NCBI RefSeq assembly: GCF_020085105.1 | Contig: NC_058042.1 | Coordinates: forward strand, 17,840,001-17,904,000 | DNA from: Siniperca chuatsi | Lineage: Eukaryota > Chordata > Actinopteri > Centrarchiformes > Sinipercidae | DNA: 64,000 nucleotides | Direction of reading: 5' to 3' | Shown: one piece after another, positions 11,901-22,434 of the stretch | How the letters are laid out: each line of letters opens with the position of its first letter | Position numbering within the stretch: position 1 is the first letter of the stretch | Notes under the pieces: generated by a model | What the model saw: only the letters and a program-made list of their open reading frames with translations | Databases searched by the model: none | What the model was told of the DNA's origin: nothing | Translations under genes and position numbers: made by a program

Positions 11901-14900
11901 ACTGTCACTGTTAACAGTGGTAATTAATTGGTGTTGGGGTAATTATTTCTTTGTTCTTGGTATGGAGTATTCTGAGGACCACATTTGAATGCTGCTCAAA
12001 TTATTTGTAATATTTGAAACGTCCCATCATCCATAGGTTTTTTCACCTACAGACTTTATTTTCAAAACTGGGTCAACTTAATTTTGTTATTCCACTTATG
12101 TTGTTTAACATTTCACATTCACACATTGTGTTGTAAGGCATTAATATCCATTTAGAACAGTAAATAATAAAAAATATTGCGTATGCGACCTGCTTTTTAC
12201 CAAAATGTTTTCTTCATTTTTGATAAAATACTAACTTTACATGCTTGTAGCATGTACAGTACTGTGCATTACACCCACACCATAAATTATGATTATTATT
12301 GTTTAGCAGTCATTACATTTGATACATTTTTAATACTAATAATAAATATATTTTTCAATATTAGATTTTTTTTAAATAATTGATCTTCTACAGTTTAAAA
12401 TATGTTGTATATGTTCCTTAATATTTCACAGCCATATTTCCATTGTAATGTTCTTGATAAGGTGTACAAGCAGAAAAGTGTTTGACTTGTGCAATTCCCA
12501 GTTATTGATGCAACCATAATTTTATTGTTCCTGTTCTAAATTTTGAGAACAAACTAAAACAACAAGTAGACAGTTTTCATCTTTTAATGTTGGTGGTGTG
12601 CTTTAAACGTGTTTTTTTTTTCTTCCCAGTTTCTTGTTCTTATCTTGTTTTGCCATCTTTAACAGCACACGACTATGATGAGCAACACCAAGAGCTATGT
12701 GTGCCCAGTGTGTGGGCGAGCCCTGAGTTCGCCTGGCTCGCTTGGACGGCATCTTCTCATCCACTCTGAGGACCGCCTCTCCAACTGCGCTGTCTGTGGC
12801 GCACGCTTCACAGACACCAACAACTTTAACAGGTTCGGCTCATCTTTACTGTATCTCTGGTCTCAGGCCTTTAATGCACATTGCTTTCAAGTAAGAAGTA
12901 TACAGACGCTTTAGATATAGATTTCTATAGTTTCTGTGTTTTACTTCAAATTAATAACATTCTTATCAATAGTTAAGCAGTTGACATAATGTTAAAAATG
13001 TAAAGTCAGCTGCTTCCACAGTTGTCAAGGAGATAAAAGACAAATAAATAATAAATCATAATAAATAGATAATATAAAATACAGTGCTTACCTCATAATG
13101 TTTTTCTGTTTTGTTACTGATCAAATTCCTGCTGTTTTTATTAATGTCTCAAACAGGATCTAGGGCTTCAGTAACCTACAATACATCTCTTTATCAGCAT
13201 ACAACAAAGTCAGCAGACATCACTGATTCAGCAGGAGAAACTATTTAAAATAATACAGTTTAATTCCTCATAGAACATCAAAACATTATTTTGGCAGGAG
13301 TGCAGTGAATAAATAAAAAAATGAAGCCTTCAAAAGACAAAAATTTAGGTTGACTGGAGATTTTCTTTTTTGGACATCCAACACGGTGGTCAAATCTATC
13401 AAAAGGTGTGCACTGTACAGTCTGAAAATTAAGTGAAAACATATCTAGCAGCACACTCGAACACATGGAGCAGTGGTTCTCAGAGTGTGAGATTAGGCAC
13501 GATGCAGAACATGAGGGATGAATAAAATTAGTACTGGAATGACAGATTTAATGGAAATAAACTTGCATGTTGCTTAGCAACTACCATTACGTTTCAAATT
13601 GAAACGGCACAGGCAAGGTCAGAACACATAGAAGGAGAAACAGTGAGAAGCCGTAATGTATCGTGGACAGGAGTAAAAAAAAAGAGAAAAAAAAACACAA
13701 TTCATGAGCTATTATAGATGGCAGAATCGGGTGTTCCACGAGTACGTATGTGTGTGGAAAAGGCATTTGATGTTGTTATCGGCAGCTATAATGAATTGAC
13801 TTTTTAAGCATCTGGCACACATTTTTTGTTCCAATAGTGTTATCTGCAAAAAGTCACCTTCTCTTGGGTTGTTACAGTGTGCTAAACTCCTCTCACCACA
13901 GGTCACATGACACAGTGTCTTGCGCATCTCTGAAACAAATAGTTGGGGAAATGAGTAAGATGAAATGAGTCATCTTTTTTCCATTTGACTAAATTGTTTC
14001 AAATCATGTCAATCATAGCAGCTTGATAGATGAAGCCAAAATTATACTAATCATTAAAAAATGCTGTCAAAAATATGTGACCATGCAGACGAAGTTACTG
14101 TTACAAGCTGTTGGCTAGTGGCTAACAAGAATGCAAGGCAACTGAAAAGTTTTAATTGCCACCAAAATGGCTGTGTTTTACCCTTCACTGTCATTTATTA
14201 TGCAAGCGGAATATTTCAGCTTCATATAATTAAGTGATGTATTTAGCATTTGATGCAGACTAGTGTGGTCAGTGTGGACAGTAAGATTTGATCAATCGTT
14301 CTGGAGATGAAAAGAACACAGTGTTACATGTCATTTAAGTAAAGAATGTACGAGAGGACTGTTTGTACCAAGATATGTGTCTTGAGAGCTAATTATGTTC
14401 AATTAAGCAATACCACTCACTTTTAAGTTTTTCTACAGTTAAATGTAGAATTGTGCCTCAACTCAAACTTCCAGACATAAATAAGGGGATGTATTATTTT
14501 GACCAGATATTTAATACTGTGTCTTTTCTTAGGGAGAAGCTTAAAGATGTCCTCGACACAACCAGGATGGATGTCACGGGTGGAAGGGACACCTGTTCCA
14601 TGTCCCTCTCGAGCAGCCCCATGTCCAGCCCGGGCCCCGGCACTTGCTCCTGCCATGGACCAGGCCCCAGCCCCAGCTCGTGTCAGGGCCCTCACCCCTG
14701 TCAAGCACCTGACCTCAGCCCCAACCTATGTCAAGCCCATCGTACCTGCCAGGGACCAGGCCACATCTCGAGCCAGTGTCAAGGCCCCAGACCTTGTCAC
14801 GACCCAGGCCCAGGATCTGGACCATGCTCTGGCCCAGGACCATGCACAGGCTCTGACCAAGGACCCTCCTTTCCCTCACTGCCCGACAGTCTCCTCTCCG

Positions 14901-15517
14901 AAGGACCATCACTCGCATCTATCCCTGATGCTCTTAACTCCTCTTCCTCAAGCCTCCCTCCTATCCCCGACATCCTGAGCCCCATGCCGGTGTATCCTGC
15001 TGGGGTGCTGCTGGTGTGCAACAGCTGCGTGGCCTATCAGCAGTTAGTGGAGGCCCAGTCGCCGATGCGAAAATGGGCTCTGCGTAGGAAGAACGAACCC
15101 TTGGAGGCCCGCTTGCAGCGCCTAGAGCGCGAGCGCACGGCAAAGAAGAACAAGCGGGCGTGTGAGACGGAAGAGGAGAGGGAAATGAGGAGGCTGCGGG
15201 ACCGCGAGGCCAAACGCATGCAGAGAATGCAGGAATCAGAGGAGCAGCGGGCACGCAGGCTGCAGAGAGACAGGGAGGCCATGCGTTTGAAGAGGGCCAA
15301 CGAGACGCCGGAGAAGAGGCAGGCCAGGCTGATCCGCGAGAGGGAGGCGAAGAGGATCAAGCGACGGCTGGAGAAAATCGACCCTGCTCTGAGGACACAG
15401 ATAGAGCATGATCCTGCTGCTATGGCTGCCCTCACAGCAGACATGAGTCTCTTTCAGTTCCCCTGCCCTATGCCTGTCCCTTCCATTGATAATGGTCTGT
15501 TCATGAAGCTGCCCTAA
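2965..15517 (+). CDS. znf821: Zinc finger protein 821 (STPR-domain C2H2 protein), 6 coding exons
   Basis: Coding exons read from splice borders: 2965-3004, 9097-9228, 9370-9488, 11086-11184, 12666-12832, 14533-15517 (1542 nt, 513 residues plus TAA). All phases agree. The protein starts MSRRKQTNPFKVNW, the NuRD-recruiting type N-terminus shared with SALL and BCL11 proteins. The Trp codon is split by intron 1. An acidic Ser/Asp/Glu-rich segment follows. Finger 1 uses C111, C114, H127, H131 and finger 2 uses C143, C146, H159, H163. A lone CxxC pair is at 171/174. Residues about 207-338 are a Cys/Pro/Gly-rich low-complexity insert. A conserved VYPAGVLLVCNSC block precedes three exact-length 23-residue STPR repeats (390-412, 413-435, 436-458) plus a partial fourth. 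STPR domains bind DNA, so a nuclear transcriptional role is inferred. Human ZNF821 is about 412 residues; the insert explains most of the excess. Confidence 0.95.
4127..4440. repeat. Teleost interspersed repeat with ATCGATTA-rich ends
   Basis: The left end reads GAGCTGAAACAATTAGTTAA followed by ATCGATTAGT, the middle contains GGTTCCAGCTTTTCAAATGT and TTTGGGTTTTGGACTGTTAG, and the right end contains AAACGATTAATCAAGAAAAT. This matches a very abundant non-autonomous fish repeat that I recognise from many percomorph introns. The copy is diverged. Orientation and class are not certain. Confidence 0.65.
4645..4904. mobile_element. MITE-like element with CCGGAGATATA inverted ends
   Basis: The left end reads TAAAGCCGGAGATATAC. 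The right end, reverse-complemented, reads TTAAACCGGAGATATAAT, giving imperfect terminal inverted repeats about 260 bp apart. The interior holds a TG/CG-rich stretch (4761-4786) and no coding potential. This fits a miniature inverted-repeat transposable element. No clear target-site duplication was seen. Confidence 0.5.
6281..6337. repeat. (TG)n microsatellite
   Basis: Uninterrupted TG dinucleotides for about 57 bp in znf821 intron 1. It produces spurious Cys-Val and Thr-His open frames on the two strands. Confidence 0.95.
6965..7016. repeat. Interrupted (TG)n microsatellite
   Basis: TG repeats broken by several GTGCGTG units, within znf821 intron 1. Confidence 0.9.
7516..7547. repeat. (CA)n microsatellite
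   Basis: About 16 CA units directly after a short GA tract (7495-7507), in znf821 intron 1. Confidence 0.95.
7550..7772 (+). mobile_element. Probable LINE 3' tail ending in AATTG repeats
   Basis: The segment contains a TTATTATTA-rich stretch, then ACACATGCTTTGGCAATGTT, CCCATGCCAATAAAGCCC and a run of TTGAATTGAATTGA-type units. The polyadenylation-like AATAAA followed by a short tandem tail is characteristic of fish LINE 3' ends, and this exact kind of tail is familiar from teleost genomes. Only the 3' end is present, with no reverse transcriptase frame, so it is a 5'-truncated insertion. Confidence 0.5.
8423..8464. repeat. Teleost repeat fragment (TACTTTATTGATCCCC type)
   Basis: AGAATCAGAAATCAGAATCA precedes GAAATACTTTATTGATCCCC, a motif that ends many fish interspersed repeats. 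It is a short fragment in znf821 intron 1. Confidence 0.5.
8873..8962. repeat. (AT)45 perfect dinucleotide tract
   Basis: About 90 bp of uninterrupted alternating AT in znf821 intron 1, 135 bp upstream of the exon 2 acceptor. The flank just before it (CATATTACCCACCCCTAG) resembles the end of a common fish interspersed repeat. Confidence 0.95.
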
Positions 15518-18310
15518 TTGGACCAGGCCACTGGGTGGGAAACCAATTGGCTTCTAACATTATCCTCTGCACTCTGCCATCAGACTGCCATGGTCACAGT
15601 GAACCATTCCTAGCTGGTTTACATCCAGCCTGTTCTGTGTCGAACTGCTTCACACAGAAACTGCTTTGTTAAATACAGCAAAAACTACTTCAATTTCTAA
15701 TTTATTACAGTCTAGAAAACCTTGGGAACAGGGTTGAGAATGTTTCATGTTGTATGGAAGATGACATAAAAGCATGTTGTAAAGAGATTTATCTGTTCGT
15801 CAGTGGGCTAGCAGATTTAACACAGTTCATTCTAGTAGGAGCAGTTACACTTCCTTTGAGGGGAAAAAAAATTATTTTGCACATGGAGCTTCAGTGACAG
15901 GAGTGGGGACTTTGTAGTCACAGCCCCCTCCTTTCTGGTCCACTCCGCCAGCCCAGTGACTCGGGTTTACCGGTAGCTACACCTCTCTCTTCAAGCTACC
16001 ACCGTGGGTCCCTGGGAAGTTCATATTCAGTCAAACTTCTACCTCAGCTGGCGACATGGTCGCGCCCTCTGTCTGTGGCTTACTGCGTTCCAACTCCAAG
16101 CTTCCAAAGCTCTATATATACTGTATACTACTACAGAGGATGTGGGTTGTTTTCCACAATTTGTGTTTGCATTTATCACTCAGGCACTTTAATAGGACAC
16201 AAACATTCACAGAAGCAACCAATTTACAAACACACCAGTTGCACATGTATTTCCCAGGTTTGATTATAATGTTTCTTAACAGATTAACTCTGAATGTTTT
16301 GTCCTATTGAACATGCCCAGTGTCGAGCAACATTCCCCCTCATCTCCATTCGCCTCTTTACATTCTCTTTGCCAATATTTTAATCTGTTTTCTTCTTCCG
16401 TTTCCCTACATTGTTACACTTTGCTAGTGTCATTTCTTTTTTTACTTTTTTCTTTGGTTCATAAAAAAATCAGTCTGTGCTGCTGTTAATGTACTGTACA
16501 ATACATTAGTTACCTCTTATATATTTTGGGCTCATCACATTAAGGAATATTGTGCTAAAATGTTAATTAAGTGGTCACAGTGAAACAGTTCCTAATGTGT
16601 TACTTGTTGACAACCAAATTTGTCACATTACTTGAATTCTGCCCACAAGAACACATTTGTTTTCCTCATTATGAGTAAATAACAACATGAAAGTGGGTTA
16701 TTATCATTATTATTATATAGTGGATCATACACAGATAATGCAATTTCTGTAGCACATGCTTGGTCAAGCTTCAGTACCTTCAATATTATGTAACCTGTAC
16801 CACTTAAATTGGGCTTAATTTATATCCCCTGTCAGCAGAATTGATAAAAGATATTTATTGATTCATATGACAGAGGAACTCATTTTAAACACGTTCCTGT
16901 TGTTTTTTTTAATCCCCCATCTGTTACTGAGCACTGGGAGAGAGATTTTATTAATCTATATCCATTAACCTCATTCCAGCACATATTTATGCAATATGAT
17001 GTGAATATATTTTTCTTGTGAAAATGTTTGGGTTAATTCTTTACCGTCAGTGGTATAAAATTGTTTTAATGTTAAAAAAAATTAGAGGCCATGTTGGATA
17101 TCCCTGGTTTAATTTCCTGCCTGTAAGGTTACCTCCAGTTTTTTCTTGACTTCACAGCTCCAGATGCAAACATTTACAGTGTCAAATGAGCAGTTTCTGA
17201 AATATTCTTCAAAGAATATCAGAGACAAGGACAAGTACTGGTTCTGTTTGAGTCACTCCTAGACAAGAGTCAGTCTACTTGGCTGTTTCTTACAGCAAAT
17301 TTAACCAAGAAAAAAATATTGGGATTTTTTTTTTGTTCCATCCTCAGAGGTTTTTCTAGGAGTGCATCAAACCTCTATGCAACAGATGTGTTATTTATTC
17401 CAAGGTAAATTAATTAATTTTTCACTGAAACTATGCAGAATGCGACTTTAATTTAAATGGACTTCAATGTAAAGAGTTTAGCTTCTCAGGCAATTTAACT
17501 CAGTGAGAGGGCTCAGAGCCTAGTTACAACACCCTGGTCCATAAGAATCATTTATAGATTTATCATATGACAGTTTCAGGCAAGTGTGCGACTTTTCTAG
17601 AGACACTCTGTCTTCGGAGGTATCTTTTCACTTCCTAGTTCAGCACATGAAAGCAACAGGGTCTCACTGCCATCCTATTCATGACATACTGTACCAAGGG
17701 CAGATCAGTGTTCTCAACAAAGTCTTCAGGTGTCATTTATTTCTCTCTTCTCTCAGACTATGAATACTGGGTATTCTCAGAGGTTGCTCTTTGAAATTGC
17801 TGTGATCCCCTTTGTCCTACAGTGGACTAATGCGACAGAAAACTGCGCCGTCTGTGGTCTGACATACTATTGCAAAGGAAGTACCATGAACTCTGAAGTG
17901 ATGTTGGTCTTTACGAGCAGTACTTTCAGTATGGATTTAGGTAAGCACTGCATGTCGTGAAACTGCACTTGTCCTAGAATGATTTAATATGAGCTTGTGT
18001 TCTATTGTTAGTTTATGCCTGCCTGTTTTTTACAGTTTAATCAAAAAGAAAAATGTTGTTAAAAATGTTGGCCTTTCTATATTAAATCTATCAGGATTTT
18101 CTCTCAATGTCCATGTTTACAAAACAAATCTTTCTGAACAAGGCCAAATGAATGAGCTTAAACTGCTAATGAGAACATTCATGCTTGCTGCATTATCAAT
18201 GCATTCTGACTGGATGGCACTTTGGAGATGCCATCCTCTGTTACTGGATTAACAGATGTACAGATCGTGATGAAACTGGTAAAGAATGTGGAAATAAACA
18301 TTGACTTTAC
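15518..18310 (+). other. znf821: Putative znf821 3' UTR
   Basis: AT-rich non-coding DNA following the znf821 stop codon. The first canonical AATAAA that I can find downstream on this strand is at 18293-18298 (in GTGGAAATAAACATTG), so the transcript could run that far. An earlier non-canonical site cannot be excluded. Open frames here (16004-16489, 17730-18434) have no recognisable motif. Confidence 0.45.
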
Positions 18311-18533
18311 TATAATGGTAGCGTCCCGTCACTTTCCTCCTTTGTTTTATAGACACAAATACACATTTATGTTTAATGGATACAGTGTCGCACACAATTC
18401 TTTAACAGTGAGAGGTCTTCTCTTAAAATGGTAAGTGTAGGTGAAGTTTTAACAGAAAATATTTAGGAATTATGGCATTTGTGTCTGCTAGTTTGTTGGA
18501 TGTCTTGCAGAGGCAGTGTGGTGTGTTAACTTC

Positions 18534-19458
18534 TGTGGTGGGAAGCACTTGTACTGGGGTATTTTGTTCTTTATACTTACACTACTCCTAAATTTAAAAT
18601 GAATACAGAAATATTGTTTTTTATGGAAGCAAATAATAGTCATACAAATTTAAAACGTATTAGCAAATCAATACAGAATTGTGAAATTAAATCACTACCA
18701 AATTGTTGAAATTTAAATACCACTTAATTTAGAACATTTCTATATTTTACTTTGAAAACCATCTATTTGAATGTTTGTGGTTTGAATTACCCTCTTTGAA
18801 ACTGAAACATTTCAAGTGGTGCAATTTTAAAATCTCATAGCATTCACAAATTCAAGTCTCCAATGTGTTTTAAGTATATTCAAGTTGCTCAAATTCAATT
18901 AGTCAAATTCTGATCTAAAATGTGAAAATTTAAATTTTGTTTTGAATTTAAATAGTACAATTCTTGATTATTTTTTTTTTACTTGAATTTTTAGATCAAA
19001 ATTTGAAAAACCTAAAATCAAGTTTTTTGAAATTGCACTATAAATAACCTTCAGTTGCTTATTAGATTCCAATTATTACGGCTATTATTGGCTTCCATAG
19101 CTTTATACCACTGTATTTGCCAGCTTTACTTGTTACTGTGAAGATCAAGATTTGACATTAAAAACACGATCGACTTGCAGAGTAAGACACAGTATTACTG
19201 GTTAAATTACCCAACAGTATATGAAGTAGTTAAAATAGCTCCCCCATAACCAGCTACAGCATTAAAATTATTTTATAATAATGCATCAGTGATAATAAAT
19301 CGATCATGTGATGCTCTGACAGGGTTCACTCGGCTGCCTCCTGAGTACTTTTAATACTATAAGTACATATTGCTGATTATACTTTTGAACTTCTACTTAA
19401 GTTCAATTATGACTGTGTACTTTTATACTTTAATATCTCAATACTTCTTCTACCACTA
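18534..19458. mobile_element. Non-autonomous element with TGGTGGAAG-like inverted ends
   Basis: The left end is TGTGGTGGGAAGCACTTGTA. The right end, reverse-complemented, is TAGTGGTAGAAGAAGTATTG. The right part matches a common fish repeat of the 'agtggtggaagaagta ... tacttaagtaaaagta' kind. The interior is strongly AT-rich with many TTGAA/TTCAA words. TAACTT occurs on both flanks, possibly a remnant of a target-site duplication. No coding capacity. Confidence 0.5.
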
Positions 19459-19548
19459 ACTTTCTCTAAATGCCACTTAAGACTAAAAGACAAAAATACA
19501 TACATAAATGTGATTTAAGAAACAGCACACAAGTTGGATAATAGTTTA

Positions 19549-19550
<2 letters not shown>

Positions 19551-19579
<29 letters not shown>
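19551..19579. repeat. (TA)n microsatellite
   Basis: About 29 bp of alternating TA near the presumed meeting point of the convergent znf821 and atxn1l transcripts. Confidence 0.9.
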
Positions 19580-19584
<5 letters not shown>

Positions 19585-22395
19585 TGTGTTTACTTAACAA
19601 ACATGATAAATGCAATGTCTCCAAGTTAGCTGTAACAATAAAAATACAATATCTTTGTGTCTTTAAAGTACATAGAATTAAAACAGCAAAACAAAAAACA
19701 AAAAACGCCCTAAGTATTTCACAGAGAGGTACAAATATACAGTACAAATCTATTTTATTCAAAAACCGTACAAATAAAAATGCAACAAAATAGAGATATT
19801 AATGCTTTGTTAAAGTCAGGTAGGTGTAGGGTATTCTAAGGGAGCACTTTCGGTCAACAACTCTAAGGCTTCTGATAAAGATCAATACATATTGGTACAG
19901 CCATACAATATTAAAACTTACTATACAAAGTTCATACAACCTGGATTATACTTGAGGATTGAATGTTACATTTACATCATTGCATATATTTTGCAGATTT
20001 AGGCATTTAAAAAAAGATGCTGTTTTTTGTTGTTTTTAGATAGTTACACGTCACATAAAAAGCAGTGTCACCTTGTGCCAAAAAAGTACAATATCAAATC
20101 TGAAAATACACAGACTTCTTTAAAACTTTTAACCGTTCTCGTTCTCCTGATTTAATTAGACATCAGCGACACCAAAACCATCCTAAATTCACCTTTGCAG
20201 TTCAATATTGGATTAAACAGGAAGCAGTTCACACAGAGTAAAAATCCCCACTGCCAACATCACAAGACATAATAAACCATTACATTACCACCAATGGAAA
20301 GCTATCTGATTTATGCAGCCTGTCTGTCTCCATTTATTCAAGCCCACTTTATGTTGTCCAGAGACTGTGGGACGAAGCACAAGACGCCAAACACAATCCA
20401 TTAATTCAAGGGATAAAAAAAAAAAAAAACACTACTGATCTTGTGCAACAACAATAAAAAAAAAAAACAACAGATGTGTGCGAGTCTGTGTGATTGCCCT
20501 CCGTTGCTGACACTCTTGGCATCATCTTGTAAAAAGTGCAGAAAGAGCTTCCATTTACTTCACTTGCACACATTGAAAAAACAGGAATTAAAAAAAGTAA
20601 GTATGAGCATAAAGAGTATATTAAAAATGTAATGGAATAAATCATGAAAAAAAAAAAAAAAACACACAAACAGAAAATTGCAGATTTAATGGTCTGGGGT
20701 CCAAAGAGAATTCACTGTCACCCTTTGAGAAATGTAAATGGGAATTTCTGCTTGTAAGCATGTCAAGAGTGTCAAGGCTTGACAAATTATGATTTGCTCT
20801 TGTACAGCCTGAAAAGAGAACACCAAGTCTACCAGAAGCATTATTCCATTATTTCAATTTCAGACATTTTACGAAGCAGAATTTAAGGCATTATCGACAA
20901 GCGTCATCAAAGCCATCTATACAAAAAAATACATTTATCTATAGAAACACACAACCTGCGATTTCTCCATGATTTTGTGTGCTTTACATTTTGAAACTCT
21001 TCAGTTTACCAACAGTTTTCATTTTACAACACTGTAAAGGAGGGCATTTAGTGCAATTACGTACAGCAACAGACTCAGTGATGTGAATAAGATTTATTAG
21101 ACATCTTGGTGGAAGTCGAGCTTTCCTGCTTAACGTGGCACACTGCTCAGAGCAGAGGGCAAAAACAAAAAAGGCTCGTGGTAGCACAGGATGGTCTTGC
21201 TGTGAGAATTAACAGGAGGTAAAGTCACTGGTGGCACTGCTTGCACCGTTTAAATCCCATCAAATGCATCTTGACCTAGAATACAATGTTGAAGTGGCTT
21301 GGCGATCGTGCCAAAATAATGCAGAACACACACATGAATATTTGAGTGACACTCGTCTTGAGTGATTTGGCTCCGACTGTGTGGCATTGCAAGAAGACAA
21401 TAAAAGTTTACCGATCTGTGACTCAGCAGTGTGCTATAAGTAGGAAGATTGGGACCACTGAGCAAAAAACAAAGTAGCAAAGCAAAATACTGGTTTGTAT
21501 TCCTATAGAAAGATCATTTAAAGCAACAATCCTATAACCAGACATCAATGTAAAATGACTGCATCAGCCAACCTGCCCTACTGCTTCAGAGCTGTACTTA
21601 AGACAATGAAGGGTACAATACTGAGTTTACTGCATAGAAAATGCCAAGACTACATGAAATGTTTTCAGATTTTATGTATATTGCTTACAGCATGAAAAAA
21701 AAACCTCAAATGTCATGATGGTAAAAGGTGGTCTTAACTGTAGTAAAATCATTTTCTGAACTCCCACTGCAAAGCATTTTATTGGATAGGTTTACATTTT
21801 TCGAGTCTATCTCAAAATAATACTAAACTGAAAGAGTTATTGTCGTTGTAATCATTCCTCCGTAAGGAGATCCCTTTCTGACGTGATTCCAGTTTAAGTT
21901 ATGGGATGGGGGACAAAAAGCTCTGAGCTGCTGCAGAGGAACAGTAACAAAAAGGGTGAATTGTGTACTACAAAAACTAACTTTGGAAGATCCTCACTTG
22001 ATTTGTCTAACTATGACTGCTGAAGCCTCATATTAGCTTGAAGTGCATTACTGCACAGAAAGACGACTGTTGATTTTGTCCCATATCTCTTTCATTGGAA
22101 TAGTATCAGAAAGGAATCTTGGGCAGGAGGAATGATTACAGCGACCAATAACTCTTTATGGACATGTGGGAATTGTTATAAGACAAACAAAATGTGAACC
22201 TACCCTTTAAAGCTGCTCATAATAACAGTACCAGAGGATGAGAGTCTACTAGTCCCAGTTCAGCTAACTCTGTCTGATACTTCTCTCATGGCCCCTCTAC
22301 CTGCTGACAGAGGGTCAGACTGTATACTCAGTGAACCATGAAGAGTTAAGGGCTCTACTCAATATGAAAGTTAAGAGAGTCGAAGAGGACAGATA

Positions 22396-22396
<1 letters not shown>

Positions 22397-22432
<36 letters not shown>
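22397..22432. repeat. (CA)n microsatellite
   Basis: About 18 CA units inside the putative atxn1l 3' UTR. Confidence 0.95.

Positions 22433-22434
<2 letters not shown>

Noticed and set aside
14499..14978. 159-codon alternative plus frame over the znf821 last exon
   Set aside because: It is open because of the GC-rich repeat, ends before the conserved STPR region and has no family match. The other plus frame continues into conserved sequence and is the real one.
15037..15444. 135-codon minus-strand open frame opposite the STPR domain
   Set aside because: It is the antisense shadow of Arg/Glu-rich STPR codons; no independent promoter or homology.
17822..17870. Possible duplicated znf821 zinc-finger exon (AACTGCGCCGTCTGTGG, NCAVCG)
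   Set aside because: About 17 bases resemble exon 5 (NCAVCGARF), but neither the flanking residues nor splice sites match. It lies in the presumed 3' UTR and is most simply a chance match.
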